Assembly (NCBI GenBank): GCA_029264035.1
Contig: JARICS010000070.1
Coordinates: 1-37,027, forward strand
From: Dysgonamonadaceae bacterium
GTDB lineage: Bacteria; Bacteroidota; Bacteroidia; Bacteroidales; Dysgonomonadaceae
Direction: 5' to 3'
DNA length: 37,027 nt
The translations under genes were made by a program, and so were the position numbers. Positions within the stretch are counted from its first letter, which is position 1, and each line of letters opens with the position of its first letter. Under the pieces are notes generated by a model. That model saw only the letters and a list, made by a program, of their open reading frames with translations. It ran no database searches and was not told the DNA's origin. Shown here piece by piece: positions 27,556-37,027 of the stretch.

Positions 27556-27702
27556 ATTTCATGCGTTTTAGAATTGATTTTATTCCGAAAGATAGAAAGA
27601 TTAATAATATTAAACAAATGAAAAGTATCATATTTATATTTTAATTCAGCTTGTAGATGCGTTTTCATTTGTAAATTTGTTATCTATACAATGATTTAGT
27701 TT

Positions 27703-28440
27703 ATGAATGAAAGTCAAGAGAGCTATTTTACAATAGAGAAAAAACGGATGCGCATAGCATTTGTTCCCACTTTTGTTCTGATCTGTTTGCTATGGCTCAT
27801 CTATATATTAGACTCATCGCTAACGCTACAACTCTATCAATATGGGGTTTATCCTCTTGAAATGAAAGGGTTGCCAGGATTGTTTTTGTCGCCACTCATT
27901 CATCATTCTGCAAAGCATCTTCTGTCAAACACCCTTCCGCTTTTAGTACTTATGTGGTGTTTATACTATTTTTATAGTGCAATTGCTCACAAAACGTTTT
28001 TGCTTTTATGGTTGCTTAGCGGATTGCTCACTTGGACTATTGGGCGAGAAGCATGGCACATTGGTATTAGTGGTGTTATTTATAGTCTTTCTTTTTTTCT
28101 ATTCTTTAGTGGTATTTTTCGCAGACATATTCCACTTATTGCTATTTCTCTAATTGTTGCTTTTTTGTATGGCAGTACTGTGTGGAATATGATGCCATGG
28201 TCTATTTATTTAGATGCTAATGTTTCGTGGGAGGGTCATCTCGCCGGGGGCATTAGTGGTCTTATAATAGCACTAATATTTTATAAACACGGTCCTCAAA
28301 AGCCTCAAAAAAATTGGATTGATGAGTACGAAGATGAAGGTAATGACGTAGATACTTTTTATGGAAGTTATTGTAGAATAATAGATAGGGTAGTTATTAA
28401 GATAGACCAAGATGACGTTGAGAATGATGATAGAAGTTAA
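27703..28440 (+). CDS. Rhomboid-family intramembrane serine protease
   Basis: HLLSN (HxxxN), HIGISGVIYS (GxSG), EGHLAGGISG (catalytic His) in a multi-TM protein. Confidence 0.9.
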   Translation: MNESQESYFTIEKKRMRIAFVPTFVLICLLWLIYILDSSLTLQLYQYGVYPLEMKGLPGLFLSPLIHHSAKHLLSNTLPLLVLMWCLYYFYSAIAHKTFLLLWLLSGLLTWTIGREAWHIGISGVIYSLSFFLFFSGIFRRHIPLIAISLIVAFLYGSTVWNMMPWSIYLDANVSWEGHLAGGISGLIIALIFYKHGPQKPQKNWIDEYEDEGNDVDTFYGSYCRIIDRVVIKIDQDDVENDDRS

Positions 28441-28590
28441 ATTCGGAGTTTTCTTAGCATAGAACACGTTAAATTATCGCCTGAAAGTATTTTATCGATA
28501 AAAGCTATAATAGTAAACTGACTTTTGCGACTTCTAATTTAAAAGTTATATATTTACAAAATACTAATTTTTCAAGAATAAAAATTTACT

Positions 28591-30777
28591 ATTATCAAAA
28601 ACGGAACAAAAAATACAGCACATGGTTTAAACACCTTTGAAGGAGTCTTCACTCCCTCCATACTCACGGTTCTGGGTGTAATCATGTATCTTCGCTTTGG
28701 TTGGGTTGTTGGCAATGTGGGACTTATTGGCACACTTATCATCGTCACCTTAGCTACATCCATCACTTTTCTTACAGCTCTATCCATTGCATCTATTGCC
28801 ACCAATGCACCTGTTAAGGCAGGAGGTGCCTATTTTTTGATAAGTAGATCATTAGGTGTGGAAATGGGCGGAGCAATTGGTATTCCATTATTTCTAGCAC
28901 AAGCTTTTTCTGTAGCTCTCTATATCATGGGCTTTTCAGAAAGTATGATTGCGATATTCCCTTCACTGAATATTAAATTGGTGGGTATTGTCACAACTGT
29001 TCTTCTGAGTCTGCTTGCTATGTTTTCAACCAAAGCTGCTATTCGCGCTCAGTTTGTTATTTTAGCAGTAATCGCCTTTTCCCTTATATCGTTTTTTCTT
29101 GGGGGACCCATTGAAGATTCTCATATTGAACTATGGGGTGTTCCAGCAGCTGAGTCTGTCAACTTTTGGACTGTATTTGCAGTCTTTTTCCCTGCTGTCA
29201 CAGGTATCATGGCCGGAGTAAATATGTCGGGCGATTTGAAAGACCCTGCTAAATCTATTCCAAAAGGCACTTTTATGGCCGTGGGTGTCGGATATGTTAT
29301 CTATATGGTTGTACCCTTCTTCTTTGCTTTCAGAGCAGATGCTGCTACGTTAGTGAGCGACAATATGATTATGCAAAGAATAGCCTATTGGGGCTTTGCT
29401 ATTTTGTTGGGAATCTGGGGTGCAACTTTATCGAGTGCTGTAGGAAGTTTACTAGGTGCACCTCGAGTGTTGCAAGCTTTAAGTATAGACAAAGTATTGC
29501 CCTCAAAGCTCTCATTCTTAGGTAAAAGTTCAGGTTCCGAAAAAATACCACGAGCTGCAACCATCTTTACATCCATCATCGCACTAACACTTATCTCTTT
29601 GGGCGATTTGAATACAATTGCACCTATCTTAACTATGTTTTTCTTAACAACCTATGGCACACTCAATCTTACCTCAGGAATAGAAACATTGCTGCAGAGC
29701 CCATCATTCCGACCAAAATTCAAAGTTCACTGGATATTCTCTTTTCTTGGTACAATTGGTTGTGTGGCTGTCATGTTTCTTATAAATGCTCTTGCAACTG
29801 TTGTTGCTATGGTTTTTATTGTAGGAATATATGTATGGTTGCGTCGCCGCAGACTCAAAACAACTTTTGGAGATGTTACTCGTGGAATGTTATTGCAAAT
29901 AGTTCGCTATGCCTTGTTGAGGCTCGACTCTACAGCTGACCATGCAAAAAGCTGGCGTCCCAATATATTGGTCTTTTCGGGCATGCCCACCAAAAGGTGG
30001 CATTTAATTGATTTTGCTTATGGAATAGTGCAAGAGAAAGGTCTCATTACTGTGGCAACCATACTTCCCGAAGAAGGGGTGTCGCAAGAAAGAGTTGCCA
30101 AACACGAACGAAATATTTCGACTTACTTGAGCGGCAAAGACATTAAAACACTGGTGAGAGTAACTAGGGCTGAAAATGCTTTTACGGGCTCTAAACAATT
30201 GGTCAATTCTTATGGATTGGGTAGTGTAGTTCCAAACACTGTTTTGCTTGGAGATACCGAAGAGAACAGTCATCACGAGCCCTATTGCGATATGGTGTCG
30301 CATTTCTATAAATCGAAGAGAAATGTAATTATACTCCAGAATGATTTTAAACTTGATTATGCTGGAGTCAAAAAGATTGATCTTTGGTGGGGTGGTCTCA
30401 AAGGCAATGGTGGCCTGATGATGATAATAGCTCATTTGATAAGAACCAGTCCGCGCTGGCAAAATATAGAGGTGTGTGTCAAAATGGTAGTTGCCTCAGA
30501 GGAAGCTGCCAAAGGAACACGCGAAAACCTAAAGAACATTTTGATTGAAATGCGTGTTGCTTTCGACTATGAAATCATTGTATCTGAAGGACGAAGTTTT
30601 TGGGATATCCTTGAAACTGAGTCTAAAGATAGCACAATGGTGATGATGGGACTGAAAGTTCCAGACGAGAACTTTGCTGATTATTACAAACAATTGAAAA
30701 TAAATACTAAAGCTATTGCTAACAAGGTGTTCTTTCTCGCTGCTGAGCACATAGATTTTAAAGATGTGCTGAATTAA
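28591..30777 (+). CDS. SLC12-like amino acid/cation-chloride transporter (APC superfamily); true start upstream of first ATG 28684
   Basis: In-frame conserved sequence upstream of the ATG: KNGTKNTAHGLNTFEGVFTPSILTVLGVI-MYLRFGWVVG. Open back to TAA 28579-28581 with only ATT 28591 / ATC 28594 as near-cognate starts. Confidence 0.85.
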   Translation: MIKNGTKNTAHGLNTFEGVFTPSILTVLGVIMYLRFGWVVGNVGLIGTLIIVTLATSITFLTALSIASIATNAPVKAGGAYFLISRSLGVEMGGAIGIPLFLAQAFSVALYIMGFSESMIAIFPSLNIKLVGIVTTVLLSLLAMFSTKAAIRAQFVILAVIAFSLISFFLGGPIEDSHIELWGVPAAESVNFWTVFAVFFPAVTGIMAGVNMSGDLKDPAKSIPKGTFMAVGVGYVIYMVVPFFFAFRADAATLVSDNMIMQRIAYWGFAILLGIWGATLSSAVGSLLGAPRVLQALSIDKVLPSKLSFLGKSSGSEKIPRAATIFTSIIALTLISLGDLNTIAPILTMFFLTTYGTLNLTSGIETLLQSPSFRPKFKVHWIFSFLGTIGCVAVMFLINALATVVAMVFIVGIYVWLRRRRLKTTFGDVTRGMLLQIVRYALLRLDSTADHAKSWRPNILVFSGMPTKRWHLIDFAYGIVQEKGLITVATILPEEGVSQERVAKHERNISTYLSGKDIKTLVRVTRAENAFTGSKQLVNSYGLGSVVPNTVLLGDTEENSHHEPYCDMVSHFYKSKRNVIILQNDFKLDYAGVKKIDLWWGGLKGNGGLMMIIAHLIRTSPRWQNIEVCVKMVVASEEAAKGTRENLKNILIEMRVAFDYEIIVSEGRSFWDILETESKDSTMVMMGLKVPDENFADYYKQLKINTKAIANKVFFLAAEHIDFKDVLN

Positions 30778-30940
30778 TATTCACTGATTACGAGAAAAAC
30801 TTCTATCTTAATCAATAAGAGATTTTTTTGAACAGCATCAATAATCAATAATTAACAAGGTTTTAAATACTCTTTTAAAGAGTAATAGCAAACATATACC
30901 CTTGCAATTAATCTCTTATTTGCTTTCACTAACTAAAAAC

Positions 30941-30970
30941 CTCCCATCGTAATTGATAGGAGATTTTTTT
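30941..30970. terminator. Bidirectional terminator-like hairpin between the converging transporter and SDR genes
   Basis: CTCCCATC (30941-30948)…GATAGGAG (30955-30962), T tract on the + side and A tract on the other side. Confidence 0.8.
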
Positions 30971-31000
30971 CTTATTTCAAGGCTTGTGAATATAGTGTTT

Positions 31001-31765
31001 TTAGAATGCTGTCCATCCACTATCTGCCACTATGCACTGACCGTTTATAAAGCTAGAAGCGTCAGTTGCTAAAAACAAAGCTATTGTGGCAATCTCCTCG
31101 CTTTTACCACTTCTTGGATTTCCACATGTACTTGGCATTATTACATCAATACCTGTTTTATTCAAATCTTTCATGTACTCGCCCGATCCGACCTCTGTAT
31201 CTACACCACCTGGGCATATAGCATTGCAACGGATGTTCTTTTTAGCATACATAAATCCTGTGTTTTTAGTCAATCCTATTATTGCATGTTTTGACATAGT
31301 ATATGCTGCACCCGCTCTTGCTCCATATAAGCCACCAATAGAGCTAACATTGATGATATTGCCCCCGCCTTGTTTCAAAAAACAGTTAATGGCTTTTCGG
31401 ATGCTATAGAAAGGAGCCATAACATTTATATCTGTTAGGTTTTGCATCATTTCGTCCGAAACCTCTCCAATAGGGCTAAAGTCATCCATAACTCCTGCAT
31501 TATTTACAAGAACATCAAGTTTGCCTTGATCTTTGCAGGCAAGGTCGATAATTCGCTCTGCTTGATCTCTGTTTCTGAGATCTGCCGAGTAGGGGATTAC
31601 CTCTCCAGCGAAATCTTTTGTACACTCTTGCAGCTCTTTTAGCCGCTCTGTTCGGCGTGCAACTGCATATACCACAGCTCCTTCTTTAGCAAATAGTGTG
31701 GCAATAGCTCTGCCTATTCCCGCACTTGCTCCTGTTACAATAGCTACTTTTCCTTCTAATTTCAT
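31001..31765 (-). CDS. SDR-family oxidoreductase
   Basis: KVAIVTGASAGIGRAIATLFAKEGA; NNAGVMDD; YTMSKHAIIGLTKN. Confidence 0.92.
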   Translation of the reverse strand: MKLEGKVAIVTGASAGIGRAIATLFAKEGAVVYAVARRTERLKELQECTKDFAGEVIPYSADLRNRDQAERIIDLACKDQGKLDVLVNNAGVMDDFSPIGEVSDEMMQNLTDINVMAPFYSIRKAINCFLKQGGGNIINVSSIGGLYGARAGAAYTMSKHAIIGLTKNTGFMYAKKNIRCNAICPGGVDTEVGSGEYMKDLNKTGIDVIMPSTCGNPRSGKSEEIATIALFLATDASSFINGQCIVADSGWTAF

Positions 31766-32197
31766 GATACATTCTTTTTAGATTAAATTTGCAACTTTCC
31801 TTCATAAATTTAGGCATATATTTTGAAAAATGCAAATAAAAGTGAATAAATAGCAAGTTGGTTCTTCAGGGTCAAAGAACAAGTCACGACTTTTTACTAC
31901 AAAATGCCTTGCAATATGATTGTCAAATGATAAAGTACACAGTAGAATAAATAATTCTTAATTCTAAATTTATTTCCGCCTTTCTGGCCTTCAGTACACC
32001 GACGTTCACTTTGTCTCTCGAAGTGTTCGGAAATCGTTACAAGCAGGCCATAAGTACAACTCGCAACTTGCCCTACAATCTGTCTTGCAATAAAACACAT
32101 CTTTAATTTCAACTCATCGCTCATTACTCATCACTTAAAACATATCGAATCATCCAATAATTTTGATTATTTTTGCAACTAATAAAAACAGATTCTA

Positions 32198-33097
32198 ATG
32201 ACAAAGAAAATAAGAACAGCCATTATAGGCTACGGTAATATAGGCAAATATGTTATTGATACAATTTTACATACCCCCGATTTTGAAGTTGCAGGGATAG
32301 TTCGTCGTAACGTACAAGAGATACCCACCGAACTAAAAGAATATACTGTAACAGACTCCATCAGTAATTTATCTGATGTAGATGTAGCAATATTATGTTT
32401 GCCAAGCCGATTGTTAGAAACAGCTGCCAATGAGTGTCTTTCATTAGGAATAAACACAGTAGATAGTTTTGATATCCATTCAGATATATTGGTATTACGC
32501 AAATCGCTTGATGGTGTTGCAAAAGAACACAGTGCTGTTTCTGTTGTATCGGCTGGATGGGATCCCGGTAGCGACTCCATTGTGCGCGCTTTGATGCAGG
32601 CTATGGCGCCCAGTGGCGTCACCTATACCAATTTTGGTCCTGGCATGAGCATGGGACACTCAGTTGCAGTGAAAGCCATTAAGGGCGTCAAGGATGCTCT
32701 TTCAATAACTATCCCTACAGGAACAGGAATACATAGACGCATGGTTTATATAGAGCTTAAAAAAGGGTATCAGCTTGACAATGTGACTAAAGCCATACAA
32801 AACGATTCTTATTTCATCAATGATGAAACGCATGTGTTTCAGGTCAATGATATTAGTGAGCTCAAAGATATGGGTCACGGTGTGGAGATGGAGCGCAAAG
32901 GAGCCTCTGGTAGCACACAAAATCAGCTGTTTTCCTTCGGTATGAAAGTAAACAATCCGGCCCTGACAGCGCAAATGCTGGTGAATGCTGCACGCGCATC
33001 GCTCCTTCAACAACCAGGTGCTTACACACTCATCGAGATACCTTTAGTGGACTTCTTGCCAGGTAAGAAAGATGAATGGATACAAAAGTTGGTTTAA
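32198..33097 (+). CDS. ddh: meso-Diaminopimelate D-dehydrogenase
   Basis: IRTAIIGYGNIGKYVIDTI…AGIVRRN…SAGWDPGSDSIVRALMQAMAPSG…GPGMSMGHSVAVKAIKGVKDALS. Confidence 0.95.
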   Translation: MTKKIRTAIIGYGNIGKYVIDTILHTPDFEVAGIVRRNVQEIPTELKEYTVTDSISNLSDVDVAILCLPSRLLETAANECLSLGINTVDSFDIHSDILVLRKSLDGVAKEHSAVSVVSAGWDPGSDSIVRALMQAMAPSGVTYTNFGPGMSMGHSVAVKAIKGVKDALSITIPTGTGIHRRMVYIELKKGYQLDNVTKAIQNDSYFINDETHVFQVNDISELKDMGHGVEMERKGASGSTQNQLFSFGMKVNNPALTAQMLVNAARASLLQQPGAYTLIEIPLVDFLPGKKDEWIQKLV

Positions 33098-33148
33098 GTA
33101 TTAAAAAATCAGTATCTTTGTTTTACTAATCAATAAAAACTACGGCAC

Positions 33149-34045
33149 ATGTTATCTTTCATCACTTGGAATGTTGATCCAGAATTATTCACTTTATTCG
33201 GTAGAGAAATCAGATGGTATGGTCTTTTTTGGGTCATCGGACTTATTGTAGCTGTATATATAGTTCAGCGAATATTTGATAGGGAGAAACTTCCCGAAAA
33301 ATGGTTCGATTCACTATTTATTTACATGATGTTGGGCATCATTTTAGGTGCTCGTCTTGGACATTGTCTCTTTTATGAACCTGCCTACTATTTAGCCAAT
33401 CCGCTTGAAATTTTAAAAATATGGGAAGGTGGTTTGGCAAGTCATGGTGGGGTTGCAGGCATCATCATTGCCGTTTGGTTATACTCTAAAAATGTTACCC
33501 ATAAGAGTATGATTTGGACTTTCGATAGGGTAATAGTCCCTACAGGCTTTACAGCAGCCATGATACGTTTGGGAAATTTGATGAACCACGAGATATATGG
33601 TGCTCCTACATCACAACCTTGGGGTTTTCGCTTTATAGAAAATATTGGTGCTTGGAAGGCTGGTATGGCAGAACCCATTTTCTCTGCTCCTTCACACCCC
33701 ACACAGATATACGAAGCTCTTGTTTATTTTCTTGTCTTTGCTGTTACCATGTATCTGTTTTGGAAAACCGATGCTAAGAAAAAACAAGGTCTGCTCATTG
33801 GTATAGCCATGATTATGATTTTTGTGTCCCGATTCTTCATCGAATACATAAAAGAAGTACAAGTGGAGTCTGAGATATTGATGCGCGAAAACACAGGACT
33901 CATTCTTGGTCAGTGGCTTAGTATCCCTTTTATAATATGGGGTATATGGCTTGTATGGAATGCATTCAGAAAAAAGAATAATGACAGTGATGATCCTATT
34001 GTGCGACAGAAAAAGGGAGTAGATTCCAACTTCATCACAAAATAA
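33149..34045 (+). CDS. lgt: Prolipoprotein diacylglyceryl transferase
   Basis: IRWYGLFWVIGL…GARLGHCLFYEPAYY…GGLASHGGVAG…RLGNLMNHEIYG…HPTQIYEAL. Confidence 0.95.
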   Translation: MLSFITWNVDPELFTLFGREIRWYGLFWVIGLIVAVYIVQRIFDREKLPEKWFDSLFIYMMLGIILGARLGHCLFYEPAYYLANPLEILKIWEGGLASHGGVAGIIIAVWLYSKNVTHKSMIWTFDRVIVPTGFTAAMIRLGNLMNHEIYGAPTSQPWGFRFIENIGAWKAGMAEPIFSAPSHPTQIYEALVYFLVFAVTMYLFWKTDAKKKQGLLIGIAMIMIFVSRFFIEYIKEVQVESEILMRENTGLILGQWLSIPFIIWGIWLVWNAFRKKNNDSDDPIVRQKKGVDSNFITK

Positions 34046-34114
34046 TATTTAGAAACACAAAAGGCCAAACGAGGAAAAGATTGGTCTATTTAATAATATA
34101 TATATATATACGAT

Positions 34115-35350
34115 ATGTACAAACCAGTTGAGATTAACAAAGGTCTATTTTACGTTGGTGTAAACGACAGATCCAAAGAGCTATTCGAGAATTTATGGCC
34201 CCTTCCCAAAGGAGTGTCGTATAATTCATACCTAATTCGTGACGAAAAAGTTGCTCTTGTAGATACTGTTGATATTGCTTATACTGATGTTTTCCTAAAG
34301 AAATTAGATGTTGTTTTAGACGGCAGGTCGATAGACTATTTGGTGATAAACCACATGGAGCCCGATCATTCGGGAGCATTGCTCTTTCTTTTAAATAAAT
34401 ATCCCAACATTCAACTTGTGGGTAGTGTCCGCACAGCCGATATGCTGGAAGGCTTTTATAATATTACATCCAATATTAAGGTTGTAAAAGAGGGCGAAGA
34501 GCTTTCATTAGGTAAAAACACCTTGAAGTTCTTTATGACACCCATGGTGCACTGGCCCGAAACAATGATGACCTATGTAAAAGAAACCAAAACAGTATTT
34601 GCGGGTGATGCCTTTGGCACATTTGGTACATTAGATGGCGGAGTAACTGATTCGCAATTGAATCCTGACGTATATTGGGATGAAATGGTGCGTTATTACT
34701 CCAATATTGTTGGTAAATATGGATCGCCAGTACAAAAAGCTTTACGCAAGTTGGCCGATGTAGAGATAGAGACTATTTGTCCTACTCACGGACCTGTATG
34801 GACCGAAAAAGAAAACATCGAAAAGGTAATTGGTCTATACGACAAGATGAGTAAATATGAAGCCGACAAAGGCTTGGTAATTGCTTATGGCAGTATGTAT
34901 GGCAACACTGAGCAGTTGGCTGAGGCTATAGCATCTGAAGCTGCAGCATGTGGGGTCAAAAATATTGTGATGCACAATCTCTCAAAGAGTCATCTATCAT
35001 ATGTCATTCAAGATATTTATAAGTATAAGGCCCTTATTATAGGATCACCTACTTACGATAGCAAACTATATCCTGCAGTGCAGAGTTTGGTGAGTGCATT
35101 AGAGAACAAGAATCTAAAGAATAGATATTTCGGATACTTTGGTGGACATTCGTGGGCAGGAACCTCGGTGAGATTGCTTGGCGACTTTGCAGACAAAATG
35201 CAATTCGAAATAGTGTGCAATCCTATCGATATGAAACAGTCGCTCAAAGAGGATGTATATCAAAAAGCAATGACGTTGGGAAGCAATATGGCGAAGAAAA
35301 TTCTTTCGGACGATGAGGTAGTTCCAAACAAAACTACCGATTGTCAATAG
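34115..35350 (+). CDS. FprA-family A-type flavodiiron protein
   Basis: NHMEPDHSGALLFLL diiron motif, metallo-beta-lactamase core, C-terminal flavodoxin (IAYGSMYGNTEQLAEAIA). Confidence 0.95.
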   Translation: MYKPVEINKGLFYVGVNDRSKELFENLWPLPKGVSYNSYLIRDEKVALVDTVDIAYTDVFLKKLDVVLDGRSIDYLVINHMEPDHSGALLFLLNKYPNIQLVGSVRTADMLEGFYNITSNIKVVKEGEELSLGKNTLKFFMTPMVHWPETMMTYVKETKTVFAGDAFGTFGTLDGGVTDSQLNPDVYWDEMVRYYSNIVGKYGSPVQKALRKLADVEIETICPTHGPVWTEKENIEKVIGLYDKMSKYEADKGLVIAYGSMYGNTEQLAEAIASEAAACGVKNIVMHNLSKSHLSYVIQDIYKYKALIIGSPTYDSKLYPAVQSLVSALENKNLKNRYFGYFGGHSWAGTSVRLLGDFADKMQFEIVCNPIDMKQSLKEDVYQKAMTLGSNMAKKILSDDEVVPNKTTDCQ

Positions 35351-35423
35351 TCTCATCATACAGATGTGAGACTGATAGGTACTTAATAAAAATAATATAA
35401 CTAAATAACTAAATAATAAAAAT

Positions 35424-36233
35424 ATGAGATTAATTATTCAACCAAATGCAGATCAGATAGCAAAATGGGCTGCCAACTATGTGGTTTCTAAAATTAATAA
35501 GGCCAACCCTACACCCGAAAAGCCTTTTAAATTGGCTTTGCCAACTGGTTCATCGCCAATAAAGATGTACAAAGAGTTGATTAAACTGCACAAAGAAGGA
35601 TTGATTTCTTTCCAGAATGTAATTACTTTCAACTTAGACGAGTATATTGGTTTAGGTGCAGACCATCCTCAAAGCTACCACCATTTTATGTGGAACACTT
35701 TCTTCAATCATATCGACATTAAAAAAGAGAATGTAAACATTCCTAACGGTATGGCTCAAGATGTTGAGGCTGAGTGTGCAGCATATGATCAAAAAATTAC
35801 CGATGCAGGTGGTATCGATCTATTTTTAGGTGGAGTGGGAACTGATGGACACATTGCTTTCAATGAGCCAGGTTCGTCACTGTCGTCACGTACACGTATC
35901 AAAACGCTTACTGCAAAGACAATTGTAGCCAACTCTCGATTCTTTGACACTGTGGACGATGTTCCAAAAACTGCAATTACTGTGGGAGTAGGTACTATTT
36001 TAGAGTCAGAAGAGATATTGATATTGGTGGATGGCAGTCATAAAGCAAGAGCGCTTTACCACGCAGTGGAAGGCTCTGTAAACCAAATGTGGACAGTGAG
36101 TGCATTGCAATTGCACCGCAGGGGTATCATTGTGTGCGACTACGAGGCTTGCTCTGACTTGAGAGTAGGAACATACAAATACTTCCTCGATATTGAACAC
36201 GACAACTTAGATCCAGACTCTCTGTTGGATTAA
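35424..36233 (+). CDS. nagB: Glucosamine-6-phosphate deaminase
   Basis: [20 protein letters not shown]…[10 protein letters not shown]…[18 protein letters not shown]…SRTRIKTL. Confidence 0.97.
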   Translation: MRLIIQPNADQIAKWAANYVVSKINKANPTPEKPFKLALPTGSSPIKMYKELIKLHKEGLISFQNVITFNLDEYIGLGADHPQSYHHFMWNTFFNHIDIKKENVNIPNGMAQDVEAECAAYDQKITDAGGIDLFLGGVGTDGHIAFNEPGSSLSSRTRIKTLTAKTIVANSRFFDTVDDVPKTAITVGVGTILESEEILILVDGSHKARALYHAVEGSVNQMWTVSALQLHRRGIIVCDYEACSDLRVGTYKYFLDIEHDNLDPDSLLD

Positions 36234-36274
36234 TTTGGGGGATCTCTCTCCAATAAAAATATAAAACTAAATAA

Positions 36275-36304
36275 AAGGATGTCTGTTTCGGCATCCTTTT
36301 TTTT
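36275..36304 (+). terminator. Rho-independent terminator after nagB
   Basis: AAGGATG-TCTGTTTCGG-CATCCTT followed by T run. Confidence 0.85.
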
Positions 36305-36436
36305 AGTTTAAAACTCGACGTTTATTTGACAAAAAGCCTTGTTTTCCTGAGGTGGTTTAGGTATTGTTGCGTGTTTTGCATTTTGATATATCTTTTTCAA
36401 AACATTTTACAGAAGTACAAAATGTTTTAATCTGTT

Positions 36437-36770
36437 GAAACTTGCAATCCACGACGTAGAAAATGATTTAAACTGTTGAAACTTCCCTCCTCGACGGGGG
36501 AAATGTTTCTCAACACATTATCTTTGTTTTGTAGCCCTCATTTACACCATTTCTGTCTTTAAAATCTATTTCCCTGTTTAGGGGTTGTCTATTCAACAGT
36601 TGATTCTTCAATCTTATTCCGTTGTTCTTATTTTTAAGGCATCTTTCCTCCCATCTTAGCTAAAAAATGCTCCACTTTAGCGATTCAAAACATTTCTATG
36701 ATCGCAGATTCAATTTTCATGGCATAAACGTGTAATCCACAACCGTGGATTTGAGTTCAAACTAATTTCC
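36437..36770. repeat. Intergenic element copy B, homologous to 236-555
   Basis: Units GAAACTTGCAATCCACGACGTAGAAAAT (36437-36464) and TGAAACTTCCCTCCTCGACGGGGGAAATGTTT (~36477-36508); inverted units 36687-36722 and 36725-36770. Confidence 0.7.
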
Positions 36771-36919
36771 GCAAAAATGAATTTACTTCGTTACTTTTCA
36801 CTCAAAGCTTCTTTTACTATCTTTGTACCATCATAAAACAACGTTTACAATCCAATAAAATCAAACATCCGCCAATGATCAGGATGTAACAAAATAGAAA
36901 ACAGAAAACAGAATCGAAG

Positions 36920-37027
36920 ATGAAAACATATTCAATAGAAGAAAAAGAGAAAATAGAACGTATTTTGAAATCAGAACAGATATGTTTTGTTGGTTTTTCT
37001 GACCCTCAGGGAATATGTTTTCATCTT
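36920..37027 (+). CDS. 5' end of a truncated CDS, possibly pyridoxamine 5'-phosphate oxidase-family (FMN-binding) protein
   Basis: MKTYSIEEKEKIERILKSEQICFVGFSDPQGICFHL runs to the window edge; preceded by TATCTTTG at 36818-36825. Family call from N-terminal resemblance only. Confidence 0.5.
   Translation, partial: MKTYSIEEKEKIERILKSEQICFVGFSDPQGICFHL

Noticed and set aside
28490-28503. Perfect 14-bp palindrome TTTTATCGATAAAA
   Set aside because: A 14-bp palindrome is expected about twice or more by chance in 37 kb of AT-rich DNA; no second copy or promoter association was noted.
34090-34113. AT dinucleotide run before the flavodiiron gene as a phase-variable promoter
   Set aside because: Short TATATATA tract in an AT-rich genome; no evidence of length variation available from one sequence.

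Overview
This 37 kb AT-rich window looks chromosomal and Bacteroidales-like: Bacteroidetes-type promoters (TTTG-N19-TAnnTTTG), DUF4290/DUF4922/DUF4348 proteins, GldH and a GH57/glycogen cluster. Most of it is housekeeping: msrC-like fRMsr, nnr, rplU-rpmA, nspC, nadD, serB, cdd, rimM, dxr, rseP, metF, holB, ricT-gldH, a three-gene glycogen cluster, a rhomboid protease, an SLC12-like transporter, ddh, lgt, a flavodiiron protein and nagB. There are two tRNA genes (Gly-GCC and Leu-GAG). I saw no CRISPR array, transposase, integrase, phage or conventional defence locus. The most unusual signals are non-coding or architectural: (1) two diverged copies of a ~320-335 bp intergenic element with paired inverted-repeat arms, at ~236-555 and ~36437-36770; (2) a tRNA-Gly gene preceded by 5'-half duplications plus a 15-nt segment exactly complementary to its own anticodon arm; (3) a 42-bp tandem repeat between rimM and dxr; (4) a standalone protein resembling the cytoplasmic tail of a CPA2-type antiporter, in an operon with a large TPR protein, serB and a DUF4922/HIT-like gene; (5) an SLC12-like transporter whose conserved N-terminus starts upstream of the first ATG with no canonical start codon. 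All family assignments come from reading the translations, not from database searches.
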